A stretch of DNA of 53,583 nt from JOPF133 sp052144935 (GCA_052144935.1 JBKQPR010000212.1:1-53583); one strand, 5' to 3'; positions 1-9,610 are shown, numbered from the stretch's first letter. Translations and numbers: made by a program. The notes: generated from the letters alone by a model not told the origin.

Positions 1-119
1 GCCTGGCGCTTTGGCCAGCCTGGCGCTTTGGCCAGCCTGGCGCTTTGGCCAGCCTGGCGCTTTGGCCAGCCTGGCGCTTTGGCCAGCCTGGCGCTTTGGC
101 CAGCCTGGCGCTTTGGCCA
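1..119. repeat. 17-bp tandem repeat, seven copies
   Basis: The first 119 bases are seven head-to-tail copies of the 17-mer GCCTGGCGCTTTGGCCA with no visible mismatch, and the array decays after an eighth partial copy at about 120-124. It may continue left of the window. 17 is not a multiple of 3, so reading through it cycles through the frames, which argues against a coding role. The unit holds the palindrome TGGCCA. It lies about 100 bp upstream of the start of the first gene. Confidence 0.95.
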
Positions 120-218
120 GCCTTAGCTTGCCCTGAGCGGCCGATTCGGCTGCCCGCTGCGCGGACCGCCTCCGGGGGCAGGCGATTCGCCTGCCCTACC
201 GGATGCTATGCTGCGCCC

Positions 219-1106
219 ATGCCCTCTTTGCGTTTTCCTGCCGGCCTGCTGGCTGCCGTCGCGGCGTTCGCCCAGGCGCCCCTCGACGGCGTGATCGATT
301 TTCACGTGCACTCGGATCCCGACAGCGTGCCGCGATCGATCGACGCCATCGACCTGGCGCGGCTCGCCAAAGCGCGCGGCATGCGCGGCCTGGTGCTGAA
401 GAACCACTACGAATCCACCGCCTCGCTGGCCTACCTCGTGCGCAAGGAGGTTCCGGGTATCGAGATCTTCGGCGGCATCGATCTGAACCGCGCGGTCGGG
501 GGCATCAATCCGGCGGCCGTGGAGCGCATGACCATGGTGAAGGGCGGCTGGGGCCGGGTGGTCTGGATGCCCACCTTCGACGCCGAAAACCAGGTGCGCT
601 ACTCCAAGCAGCAGCGGCCGTTCGTCTCCGTGTTGCGCGGCGGTCAATTGCTGCCCGAAGTGCGGGAAGTGATCGCGCTGGCCGCCAAGCACGGGCTGAC
701 GCTCGAAACCGGCCACTCCTCGGCCGCGGAGTGCCTCATGCTCGTGCGCGAGGCCAGGCGCCAGGGCGTAGCGCACATCGTGGTGACGCACGCCATGCTG
801 CCGCCGGTGAAGATGACGGTGGCCGACATGCGCGCGGCGGCCGCCGAGGGCGCCTTCCTGGAGTTCGTCTACAACGGCTTGATCGGGCCCGGCAAATCGG
901 CCGAAATGCGCGATTACGCCGAGGCCATCCGCCAGGTGGGAGCGCAACATTGCATCCTGGCAAGCGACCTGGGGCAGCCGGCGAACCCGCTGCACCCGGA
1001 CGGCCTGGCCGCGTTCTTCAGCGGCCTGATGCGGGAAGGAATTTCAGCGGCCGACATCGCGACGATGTCTAAGACCAACCCCGCGCGCGCCTTGGGACTG
1101 GAATGA
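219..1106 (+). CDS. DUF6282-like amidohydrolase-fold metal hydrolase, exported
   Basis: The 295-aa protein starts at the ATG at 219; the reading frame is open further upstream, but only through the 17-bp repeat array, so that extension is not credible. The first 20 residues (MPSLRFPAGLLAAVAAFAQA) look like a short signal peptide. Metal-hydrolase motifs follow: DFHVHSDPD near residue 27, KNHYE near 63, ETGHSSA near 170, VTHAM near 196 and an acidic ASDLGQ near 255. These fit the amidohydrolase/TIM-barrel superfamily and, from memory, the DUF6282 family, whose substrate is not known to me. No operon partner is visible; the next feature is a tRNA gene 217 bp downstream. The fold is fairly sure, the reaction is not. 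Confidence 0.85.
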   Translation: MPSLRFPAGLLAAVAAFAQAPLDGVIDFHVHSDPDSVPRSIDAIDLARLAKARGMRGLVLKNHYESTASLAYLVRKEVPGIEIFGGIDLNRAVGGINPAAVERMTMVKGGWGRVVWMPTFDAENQVRYSKQQRPFVSVLRGGQLLPEVREVIALAAKHGLTLETGHSSAAECLMLVREARRQGVAHIVVTHAMLPPVKMTVADMRAAAAEGAFLEFVYNGLIGPGKSAEMRDYAEAIRQVGAQHCILASDLGQPANPLHPDGLAAFFSGLMREGISAADIATMSKTNPARALGLE

Positions 1107-1323
1107 ACTGCGGAATGCACTCGAACCGAGGCTGGAGCAGTGGTTGAAGCTGGTGATCACCCGGGACAAGACGCGTGTGATCGATCTGGGCGAGGGGAAG
1201 GTGAGACTGGCACTCCGTCCTGCTCTACCGGCCGAAGACCGTTTCTCACGGGCTTTGCCCAGGTTGACTCTGGGCCGCGCCGGAAGCTACAGTAGAGATG
1301 TTCCTCTTCACCCGGCCTGCCCT

Positions 1324-1401
1324 GTCCCCATCGTCTAGCCCGGCCTAGGACATCGCCCTTTCACGGCGGTAACGGGGGTTCGAATCCCCCTGGGGACGCC
1401 A
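1324..1401 (+). tRNA. tRNA-Glu (UUC)
   Basis: A complete cloverleaf is visible. The acceptor arms GTCCCCA (1324-1330) and TGGGGAC (1391-1397) pair fully, the anticodon stem-loop is TCGCC-CTTTCAC-GGCGG with anticodon TTC, and the T arm is GGGGG-TTCGAAT-CCCCC. The discriminator is G1398 and CCA is encoded (1399-1401). The sequence closely resembles bacterial tRNA-Glu. The debris immediately downstream makes this a possible integration site, but I saw no second copy of the tRNA 3' end in the window. Confidence 0.97.
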
Positions 1402-1482
1402 TTGGATTCAATCGTTTGGCGTCGTCAGCGCTGGCTCCCTGAAAATCCATGGCGCTTTGGTGACGTATTGGATCTCACCTCA

Positions 1483-1650
1483 CTAACTGTTCCGGGATGT
1501 AAAATTAATCTCCTGCCTGCGGTCACGGATTTGCTCCTTTGCTTCCGTTGGCCGGGTACTGAGCCGATCAAATTCCTCCAGGGAGCGGATGGCCTGTTCG
1601 ATCTGTTCCCGCTCCGAGCGGAGCTGCGAAATGATTCTCGTCACATCCAT
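1483..1650 (-). CDS. small helical protein of unknown function (55 aa)
   Basis: The frame begins MDVTRIISQLRSEREQIEQ and continues as a charged, heptad-like helix rich in Glu, Arg and Leu, suggesting a short coiled coil. An AAGGGG purine run lies about 10 bases before the ATG at 1650, which I prefer to an upstream start at 1686. The opening resembles the short proteins at 30.9-31.7 kb, which also begin with an Arg/Leu/Glu amphipathic helix. No known domain was recognised. It may be a real small gene of the kind common in Acidobacteriota, or the end of a decayed one. Confidence 0.5.
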   Translation of the reverse strand: MDVTRIISQLRSEREQIEQAIRSLEEFDRLSTRPTEAKEQIRDRRQEINFTSRNS

Positions 1651-1734
1651 AAGTCGCCCCTTCCTGCCCTGTTCCTCGAGGGCCACTGGTCCAACCTGGA
1701 CCCGACGATAGCACGTTGTTGCATCTTCGTCTGT

Positions 1735-2206
1735 TCAAATTTGACCACTCTGAACCAATCCGCCCCGGCGGTCAGGGTTCGACCAGCAGCGTGGCACCAG
1801 CCAGCCGCCTTGCCGCCATTCGCGTACTATGCGTGGCAGCTCGGGGAAGAGCCTGGGCTTGGCTTGGCCTTCGTCAACGCGGAAAAACGTCTCAAGGATG
1901 TGGCCCTCCAGCACATAGTCGATTTCCTGCTCGCGGGTAGCTTTCGACTCGGCGAGGCTGTGGAAGCTGCTGGCGCCCACTATTGGGGCGTTTTCGGTCT
2001 GGGTGGGGGACGTTGGCCGCGGTTAGGATCAGGCGCGAGCCGTCCGTGAGCGCGGCGGTCGGGCGTTTCCGTGGAACTGGCGCTCTACCAGCTTGTGCGC
2101 CGCTACGAACCAGCGGATTGGCATGCCGTTCGTGACTTGATTCGCGGGGAGGTCGCAGGAGCTTAAGTCCTTTGTATGGTTCTGCGAAATCGATTTGTTC
2201 AGGCAT
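1735..2206 (-). pseudogene. degraded minus-strand gene, two overlapping frames
   Basis: Two overlapping minus-strand frames read like parts of one protein. The upstream piece (ATG at 2206, MPEQIDFAEPYKGLKLLRPP) runs to a segment LILTAANVPHPDRKRP. A second frame then continues with SKATREQEIDYVLEGHILET and KPRLFPELPRIVREW before losing sense near 1780. Residue choice and high GC at third positions suggest former coding with at least one frameshift near 1985. The REQE...LFPxL...IVREW pattern reminded me of type III restriction-like helicases, but I cannot confirm this and treat the function as unknown. Confidence 0.35.
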
Positions 2207-2282
2207 TTCCTACGGGCAATACCCGCAAAAGAGTTTAAGGATTTTCCGACCGTTAAATCTAAATTTATGATACTCTGCCGAT

Positions 2283-2507
2283 ATGAAGCTACGCCGCCCC
2301 CCTGAAGCTGTCAGCGTTCGACGCCAGCCCTCCAGAGCCGCATTACTGCACGAGGTCAGGACGCTGCGGGGCCAACAACAGTTGTTGGTTGAAGAGATAA
2401 AGCAACTGCTCGCCTCCGTCGCCGTCTATCGCGCCTTGGCCGAACAAGCCCTCCGGAGACGGTACCGGCCTTTGCAAGGAAAAGGCCATGTCCCCGCAGA
2501 TCGCTGA
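2283..2507 (+). CDS. small helical hypothetical protein (74 aa)
   Basis: The ATG at 2283 follows an AT-rich stretch, unlike the GC-rich surroundings and plausible as a promoter region. Residues 22-60 (LLHEVRTLRGQQQLLVEEIK onward) form a long predicted amphipathic helix with leucines at heptad spacing, so a short coiled-coil or DNA-binding accessory protein is possible. No family was recognised. It ends just before the PEP-CTERM/ParE breakpoint region, so it could itself be truncated or rearranged. Confidence 0.45.
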   Translation: MKLRRPPEAVSVRRQPSRAALLHEVRTLRGQQQLLVEEIKQLLASVAVYRALAEQALRRRYRPLQGKGHVPADR

Positions 2508-2552
2508 ACCGGAGACTGCGCGTGAAGGCGGGGTCCGTACCGTTCGTTCGGA

Positions 2553-2684
2553 TTACCGTTTGTGGCGGCGCCGCACGGCGAGACCAATCAGCCCCAAACC
2601 AGTCAACAGCATGGCCGCCGGTTCCGGCGTGCCGGTGTTCTCAGCCGACAGGTCGCCGGCGGTCAACGCCGTGTACCCCACATA
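2553..2684 (-). pseudogene. PEP-CTERM sorting-signal tail of a lost exported protein
   Basis: Reading leftward, the frame ends with PEPAAMLLTGLGLIGLAVRR and three further basic residues. This is a textbook PEP-CTERM signal: the PEP motif, one hydrophobic helix and a basic tail, the substrate mark for exosortase (EpsH/XrtA-type) processing. Only about 40 residues (from YVGYTALTAGD) look genuine. Upstream of about 2684 the same strand stops making sense and the opposite strand carries a ParE toxin tail. The body of the protein is therefore missing, and this is a gene fragment. Confidence 0.65.
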
Positions 2685-2936
2685 GCCGCCATTGCCGACA
2701 GAAAACATATGGAAAGGGACTCGGAAGGGCGCGCGGCAGTCATCGCCGGGCGAATTCCGGACGCCGTCGAGCTTCTCTGTACGCAGCCTCAAATGGGACG
2801 GCCCGGCCGCTTGGCTGGAACTCGGGAGCTCGTGGTTTCCGGCACACCGTACATCGTTCCGCACCGGGCCAGGCGCGAGCGGGTGGAGTTGCTAGCCGTA
2901 TTGGATGGACGCCGGCCATGGCCTCGAAGACTCTGA
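2679..2936 (+). pseudogene. ParE/RelE-family toxin lacking its N-terminus
   Basis: The plus-strand frame reads HIAAIAD, then MERDSEGRAAVIAGRI, RTRELVV-type segments (GTRELVVSGTPYIVPHRARR) and ends RVELLAVLDGRRPWPRRL. This is the standard C-terminal three quarters of a ParE/RelE mRNA-interferase or gyrase-inhibitor toxin. The usual opening (VWSPRALRHL-like) is replaced by sequence antisense to the PEP-CTERM tail. No start codon lies at the right place; the first in-frame ATG (2709) would remove the first helix. No antitoxin gene is visible beside it. I infer an inactive relic. Confidence 0.65.
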
Positions 2937-3146
2937 TTTCGGCTCAAGGCGAACGAACGTCCCTCGTCGCGGCTGCCGGCATGCCGAGTTCGGCCCGGAC
3001 AGCCAGGCCTTCGCAAATTGAATCGGCGATGTTCGACTCCGCCTCGGGCCTCGGTTTGCCCTCGGCTGACACAGCCCGGGATCGAGGGGCACTCGGTAAA
3101 ACGTACTGCATCTGTGGGCACGGCGGCGGTGGGCCGGCGAAAGCGT

Positions 3147-3190
3147 CAGGCGAAAGCGCCTGCCCACTTGGCGGGAACTACTTTCCCGCC
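3147..3190 (-). terminator. two hairpins at the 3' end of kdpC
   Basis: GGCGGGAA (3170-3177) pairs with TTCCCGCC (3183-3190) across a 5-nt loop that holds the kdpC stop codon. A second perfect hairpin, CAGGCG-AAAG-CGCCTG (3147-3162), follows just downstream in the direction of kdp transcription. There is no U-tract, so intrinsic termination is uncertain; they may instead stabilise the 3' end of the mRNA. Confidence 0.4.
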
Positions 3191-3798
3191 GCCGCCTGAT
3201 CCAGCGCCAGATTCAACGCCAGCACATTCACGCGCGGCTCGCCCAGGATGCCGAACTGGCGGCCTTGGGTGTGCGCGGCCACAAGCTGGCGCACGGCCTC
3301 GACGGTCATCCCGCGGGCCGCCGCCACCCGGCCGGCCTGGGCCTCCGCGGAGGCTGGACTGATGTCAGGATCCAGACCACTGGCGGAGGTCGTTAACAGG
3401 TCGGCAGGTACCGGGCCGGTAAAGGTGGGGTTTTCCGCCCGGAATGTCTTCATATCCGCCTGCACCCGGTCCACCAGCTTCTGGTTGGTGGGGCCGTAGT
3501 TGGATGCGCCCCCGCCCGCGGCGATGGCGTCGTATCCATCGTTTCCAGCGGCCGAAGGACGGCCGTGAAAGTACTGCGGCTTGGTGAAGCGCTGGCCGAT
3601 CAGCTCCGAACCGACGATCTTGCCGTCCACGGTGCCGTCCACGGTGCCGTCCACGGTGCCGTTGGCCGCCGCCAGGCTCCCATTGGCCTGATGCTGGAAC
3701 AGCAACTGGCTCAAACCAGTGACCAGCAGCGGATACGCCACGCCGGTGAGGATCGTCAGCACCAGGGTGGCCTTGACCGCAATGATGAGCTGTTTCAT
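3178..3798 (-). CDS. kdpC: K+-transporting ATPase subunit C
   Basis: The 206-aa protein is the single-span accessory subunit that stabilises the KdpFABC pump and helps couple it to ATP. Residues 7-34 form the N-terminal membrane helix. The periplasmic part shows family motifs: GSELIGQRF near 63, YFHGRPSA near 75, SGLDPDISP near 140 and RVNVLALNLALD near the end. An odd run GTVDGTVDGTVDG at about 46-58 comes from a 12-bp tandem repeat at 3628-3660. It sits 12 bp after kdpB and is the last gene of the operon. The start at 3798 is fixed by alignment of the membrane helix. Confidence 0.97.
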   Translation of the reverse strand: MKQLIIAVKATLVLTILTGVAYPLLVTGLSQLLFQHQANGSLAAANGTVDGTVDGTVDGKIVGSELIGQRFTKPQYFHGRPSAAGNDGYDAIAAGGGASNYGPTNQKLVDRVQADMKTFRAENPTFTGPVPADLLTTSASGLDPDISPASAEAQAGRVAAARGMTVEAVRQLVAAHTQGRQFGILGEPRVNVLALNLALDQAAAGK

Positions 3799-3810
3799 GT
3801 CCGTTCTCCT

Positions 3811-5928
<2,118 letters not shown>

Positions 5929-5929
5929 A

Positions 5930-7693
5930 CTAACTCCAGAGCCTCCCTTGCAGCATGAAAAAGTGTTCCACGATGGGCCCCAGGGAGAGCGCCGGGAAGA
6001 AGGTCAGGGCCCCCACGATGAGGGCCACGCCCACCAGCAGGGCCACGAACAAAGCGCCGTGCGTGGGGAAGGTCCCAGCCGAAACCGGAACCTGCTTCTT
6101 TTGCGCCAGGCTGCCGGCCGCCGCCAGCAGCGGAATCATCATCAGGAAACGCCCGGTCAGCATGGCGATTCCGGTGGTCATATTGAAAAACGGCGTGTTG
6201 GCGTTGATGCCGGCGAAGGCACTGCCGTTATTGCCCACCGCGCTGGTGTAGGTGTAGAGTATCTCGGACAGGCCGTGCGGGCCGTTGTTATTCAGGTTGG
6301 CAGTGACCGGGCCGGGAGGGTTGACCCAACCGTTCTTGGCAAATTGCGCCACCGATCCCCAGGCCGCGAAGCCCAGGATGGTGAAGGCCAGCGCCAGCAC
6401 CGCCAGCATCATCATCTTGACTTCCTTCTGCTCGATCTTCTTGCCCAGATACTCCGGCGTGCGCCCCACCATCAAGCCGGCGATGAAGACCGACAGAATG
6501 GCGAAGAGCAGCATGCCGTAGAGTCCCGAGCCGACGCCTCCGAAAATGATCTCGCCCAGCTCGATGTTGACCAGGGGGACCAGGCCGCCCAGCGGCGTCA
6601 GGCTATCGTGAAAGTTGTTCACCGCGCCGCAGCTTGCGTCCGTGGTGATGACCGTGAAGAGCGCCGAGTTGGCGATGCCGAAGCGCACCTCCTTGCCCTC
6701 CATGTTGCCGCCCGGCTGTCCGGCATCGGCGCCGGCGGTTACTCCCAACTTACTCAGGTTGGGATTGCCGGCCTGCTCGGAAGTATAAGTGACCGCCACG
6801 CCGGCCAGGAACAGGAAGCTCATGGCGGCGAAGATAGCCCAACCCTGGCGCGTATCTTTCACCATCTTACCGAACGTATAAGTAAGTCCCGCGGGAATGA
6901 GAAAGATGAGCAGCATCTCGAGGAAGTTCGAAGAGGGCGTGGGGTTCTCGTAAGGATGCGAGGAATTGGCGTTCAGGAATCCGCCGCCATTGGTGCCCAG
7001 CTCCTTTATGGCTTCCTGCGAGGCGATGGGTCCTTGCGGGATGGTCTGCACGGGGCCTTCCACGGTGGCGGCCTTGGTATACGGATTAAAGTTCTGGATC
7101 ACGCCCTGGGAGCAGAGCAGCAGCGCGCCCGCCACCGATAGCGGCAGGAGAATATACACCGTACAACGCGTGAAATCGACCCAGAAGTTGCCCAGCGTCT
7201 TTACCGAGTGCCGCGCGAAGCCGCGCACGAAGGCGATGGCCACCGCGATGCCGGCCGCCGCGGAGAAAAAGTTGTGGGTGGCCAGGCCGATCATATTGGT
7301 GAAGTAACTCACGGTCACTTCCGGCACATAGGATTGCCAGTTGGTATTGGTGCCAAAACTGTTGGCCGTGTTGAATGCCAGATCGGTTCCCACGTTGGGC
7401 AAACCCTGCGGATTGAGCGGCAGCCATTGCTGGATGCGCTGAATCAGGTAAGTGAGCAGGATCGAAACCAGGCTGAAGATCAGGATTCCGCCGGCATAGG
7501 CGGTCCAGTGCTGTTCGGCGGTCTCGTCGATTCCGCAGGTCTTGTAGATCAGGACTTCCAGCCAGCGCAGCACACGGTGCGCCCAGGTGCGCTCACCCGC
7601 GAACACTTTGGCCATGTAAGATCCCATGGGCTTGGTGAGAGCCAGCAACACCAGAAAGTACAAAACGATTTGAAGTATCCCGTTGGGGGTCAT
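5930..7693 (-). CDS. kdpA: K+-transporting ATPase subunit A
   Basis: The 587-aa protein is the channel-like, K+-selective subunit of KdpFABC, related to the SKT/Trk superfamily. It has about ten hydrophobic segments, and four pore-loop regions can be located: TNTNWQSY with PEVTVSYFTNMIGLA (near 117-135), GTNGGGFLNANSSHPYENP (near 233-251), GAVNNFHDSLTPLGG (near 354) and AVGNNGSAFAGIN (near 480). Length is in the usual 550-600 range. It follows kdpF by 10 bp and precedes kdpB by one base, so all are co-transcribed and translationally close. Confidence 0.98.
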   Translation of the reverse strand: MTPNGILQIVLYFLVLLALTKPMGSYMAKVFAGERTWAHRVLRWLEVLIYKTCGIDETAEQHWTAYAGGILIFSLVSILLTYLIQRIQQWLPLNPQGLPNVGTDLAFNTANSFGTNTNWQSYVPEVTVSYFTNMIGLATHNFFSAAAGIAVAIAFVRGFARHSVKTLGNFWVDFTRCTVYILLPLSVAGALLLCSQGVIQNFNPYTKAATVEGPVQTIPQGPIASQEAIKELGTNGGGFLNANSSHPYENPTPSSNFLEMLLIFLIPAGLTYTFGKMVKDTRQGWAIFAAMSFLFLAGVAVTYTSEQAGNPNLSKLGVTAGADAGQPGGNMEGKEVRFGIANSALFTVITTDASCGAVNNFHDSLTPLGGLVPLVNIELGEIIFGGVGSGLYGMLLFAILSVFIAGLMVGRTPEYLGKKIEQKEVKMMMLAVLALAFTILGFAAWGSVAQFAKNGWVNPPGPVTANLNNNGPHGLSEILYTYTSAVGNNGSAFAGINANTPFFNMTTGIAMLTGRFLMMIPLLAAAGSLAQKKQVPVSAGTFPTHGALFVALLVGVALIVGALTFFPALSLGPIVEHFFMLQGRLWS

Positions 7694-7703
7694 GCCATGC
7701 CTC

Positions 7704-7787
7704 TCAGAAACGCTCCGGGCGAAGGAGCGCGTAGATCAGGTACACGCCCACGCCCACTGCAACTGCCAGCGATATCACGTATTCCAT
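7704..7787 (-). CDS. kdpF: K+-transporting ATPase small subunit F (27 aa)
   Basis: A 27-codon frame beginning MEYVISLAVAV and ending ALLRPERF is a single membrane helix with a basic C-terminal tail, the size and pattern of KdpF, which stabilises the KdpABC complex. An upstream GGAGA lies 5 bases before the ATG. The position, directly before kdpA with a 10-bp gap, is diagnostic. Automated callers often miss it because of its length. Confidence 0.93.
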   Translation of the reverse strand: MEYVISLAVAVGVGVYLIYALLRPERF

Positions 7788-7834
7788 AGATGTCTCCAAA
7801 GTCAACCACGGCTCGGTCCCAGAGGGGCTCTCTG

Positions 7835-7937
7835 TTCACCGCGGAGGCGCGGAGATAACCGAGACCTCGCAGAGAAAATCAAAATCTCTTGGTTTTCCCC
7901 GCGCTTCCTCCGTTTTCTCCGCGTCTCCGCGGTGAAT
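7835..7937. repeat. about 100-bp hairpin repeat, family H (copy 1)
   Basis: TTCACCGCGGAGGCGCGGAG at the left end is repeated inverted at the right end (CTCCGCGTCTCCGCGGTGAA), with partly paired sequence between, so the RNA would fold into one long hairpin. A near copy lies at 18273-18377 and a decayed one at about 45515-45600. This copy sits inside the kdp transcription unit, between the 27-aa peptide gene and kdpF, where it could act as an RNA-processing or partial termination element. Confidence 0.85.
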
Positions 7938-7971
7938 ACAGGGCCCCCCCGGGCCCGGAGCGGCCGGGGCT

Positions 7972-8055
7972 TTAAAGCCGGTCGCATCCTTTCACGTATG
8001 CCCAACTCGCCACGAAAAACAGAATGGTAATCAGCACAAAGGCCAGATCCAACAT
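7972..8055 (-). CDS. 27-aa single-span membrane peptide upstream of kdpF
   Basis: A 27-codon frame starts MLDLAFVLITILFFVASWAY and ends in a short polar tail with Cys and Arg. AAAGGA lies just before the ATG at 8055. The hydrophobic core spans residues 3-20. It starts 12 bp after the Usp-like gene and is followed by the H repeat and kdpF. From memory, similar peptides of this pattern (MLDL..F..AWAYVRGC) occur beside kdp operons in other phyla, so a role in assembling or regulating the pump is plausible; that role is inference. Length and pattern are close to KdpF but it is distinct. Confidence 0.75.
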   Translation of the reverse strand: MLDLAFVLITILFFVASWAYVKGCDRL

Positions 8056-8067
8056 GTGATCCTTTCA

Positions 8068-8523
8068 TCACTCGACGTGCAGCAACGCAACCCTGTAACC
8101 TTCCCGCGCCAACAGACGCGCCAGCGACTCTTCCCGGGTGCGCCACCAATGCTTGCGGGCGCCCAGCAATACCGTGGAGCGCTCGGTCAGTACGTGCTGG
8201 AAGCCCTCCTCGCGGCTGCGTGCGAGCACCACCAGGGGTTCGACCGGCAGATCGCATTGAGAAGCCAACTCCACCACCTGTTGTACCAAATGCGCATGCA
8301 CCAGGGACGGGCAGTAAAACGGGGCCTGATAAGGCGCGGTGTGGACGGCCACCAACTTCACGCGGGCGTTCAGCCCCACGGTCAAAACGGGTACGCGTCC
8401 GAGAACCGCCAATGTGACCGACCATTCGGTCAGGGGGACCACGATTTCCAGGTCCTGGCCGGCGCCGGCGGCGGGGATGGAACCCGGATCGATTCGAAGA
8501 TCGCCCGAAACATGAACCGACAT
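8068..8523 (-). CDS. UspA-like domain protein, first gene of the kdp transcription unit
   Basis: The 151-aa protein has the alternating strand-helix pattern of a universal stress protein. It contains the segments DLEIVVPLTEW, a strand VKLVAVHTAPYQ, a helical stretch with HLVQQVVELASQ, LPVEPLVVLARS and a tail ESLARLLAREGYRVALLHVE. The ATG at 8523 is chosen because GGAGG lies 6 bases upstream; an ATG at 8571 would add 16 poorly conserved-looking residues. The gene ends 12 bp before the 27-aa membrane peptide, and all run into kdpFABC. In KdpD a Usp domain senses c-di-AMP in some bacteria, so a ligand-sensing role for the pump is a reasonable but unproven inference. Confidence 0.65.
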   Translation of the reverse strand: MSVHVSGDLRIDPGSIPAAGAGQDLEIVVPLTEWSVTLAVLGRVPVLTVGLNARVKLVAVHTAPYQAPFYCPSLVHAHLVQQVVELASQCDLPVEPLVVLARSREEGFQHVLTERSTVLLGARKHWWRTREESLARLLAREGYRVALLHVE

Positions 8524-8912
8524 CGCCTCCAGATTATTTCGTGGCGCATAAGGAAGTCGTAAAGGAAACATCAGAATGGGATTAAGAACACCAATCGGGC
8601 GGCTGGCGGAACGGAAATCCGCACCAGTCATCCGGCGCCCCGACACTAATTTGGGCGTCGACGGGCCCCGCCGGTCCGGCTGGCCCCGACCGGCGCGACG
8701 GGCGATCGCGGAACAGCGGACTCCACCCAGCGCCGGTTCGAGCGCGCCGCCCGGCACCCCGCCCCGCTCCCCGGCGCGCAGGACGCCCGGCTTTGCACGG
8801 GCCGGGCAGGTACAAGTTCGTACGCACGAGCAGGGCCAAGACGCTTCCGTGGCGATCGCATTTCCGCCAAACCCTGGCGGGAGGTCCCCGGTTCCTGCCA
8901 TACTCAGCATTT
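8524..8912. other. divergent intergenic region, very GC-rich
   Basis: The 389 bp between the Usp-like gene (leftward) and the NTF2-fold gene (rightward) hold no credible gene; frames on both strands are Arg/Pro/Gly-rich and unlike proteins. It must contain the promoter of the Usp-kdp unit and probably that of the rightward gene, but I could not pick out a confident -35/-10 pair. Confidence 0.5.
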
Positions 8913-9329
8913 ATGCCGATTCCGCGCGAAAGTCCCAGTGCTTCGGAGCACAAGTCCAAAGCCAGGCTGGAACGTCTGCTCGTCAACCTGGAAGAGGCCT
9001 GGAACCGCGGCGACGCCCAAGCTTACGCCAGCTTCTTCATGGAGGATGCGGTCTCGGTGGCGCGCGGTGGCGCACTATGGGAACGGCGGGAGGAGATCCA
9101 GCGGCAACAGGCGGCGGCCTTTTCCGGACCGCTGCGGTACACGATTCTGCATTACCGGGCCTGGCGCATCCGCTTCATCACCTCCAAAGTTGCCATGGTG
9201 TATGCGGCGATGGAGATCGTGCATCCCTGGAACAGCGCGCAGAATAGCCAGGTGCTGGCGAGTCTGGTGTGCGCCCTGGTCCACGACGATTGGCGGATCG
9301 CCTCGGCGCACCACACCGAGATGGCTTGA
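8913..9329 (+). CDS. SnoaL-like/SgcJ-type NTF2-fold protein
   Basis: The 138-aa protein starts at ATG 8913 (MPIPRESPSASEHKS). The core LLVNLEEAWNRGDAQAYASF, the following MEDAVSV and the late motif VHDDWRIASAHHTEMA are the hallmarks of the SgcJ/EcaC and DUF4440 families, small cone-shaped NTF2/cystatin-like folds that bind small ligands or act as isomerases or hydrolases. The reaction is not predictable. No operon partner is seen; the next gene is convergent. Confidence 0.8.
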   Translation: MPIPRESPSASEHKSKARLERLLVNLEEAWNRGDAQAYASFFMEDAVSVARGGALWERREEIQRQQAAAFSGPLRYTILHYRAWRIRFITSKVAMVYAAMEIVHPWNSAQNSQVLASLVCALVHDDWRIASAHHTEMA

Positions 9330-9510
9330 AGTCCGGGGCAGGGGGGAAGGAGATGGAGCGCACCACTCGGCCGTACCGGCCCCCGTTATTGACCCTCGTA
9401 TGTGAAACGGGGTGGGCGTCCCCCGAGCGCCTTCAGGCTTCTCCCTTGCGAGGACCGCGAGCGCCCTCGCCAGGAGCTTGCACACCAGCGCGTATAATCG
9501 AGCGGGACTC

Positions 9511-9540
9511 CCTATTTTGATAGTGTTGGATCAAAATAGG
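9511..9540. repeat. perfect 11-bp inverted repeat between convergent genes
   Basis: CCTATTTTGAT (9511-9521) and ATCAAAATAGG (9530-9540) are exact inverted copies around an 8-nt loop. It is an AT-rich island in GC-rich DNA, between two converging genes, so it could be a bidirectional terminator, although neither side has a real T-tract. A perfect TATAAT (9493-9498) lies 12 bp upstream, so an operator is an alternative. Confidence 0.6.
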
Positions 9541-9610
9541 TGGACCGGCGCCTGCTTCGCAGACACGCTCCTTCGGCTATTGTACCAGAAACGCCGCGGC
9601 GGGGCTGCGC

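Noticed and set aside
1..119. CRISPR array
   Set aside because: The 17-bp units are directly adjacent with no spacers, and no cas gene is present.
45..218. N-terminal extension of the first gene through the tandem repeat
   Set aside because: The extension only translates the 17-bp repeat and has no conserved character; ATG 219 begins a signal peptide.
1144..1338. 64-codon frame ending inside tRNA-Glu
   Set aside because: It runs into the tRNA gene and shows no protein-like features.
9493..9498. Strong sigma-70 promoter at TATAAT
   Set aside because: No -35 element lies at 16-18 bp (the nearest TTGCAC is only 9 bp away), and no rightward gene follows before a convergent gene.
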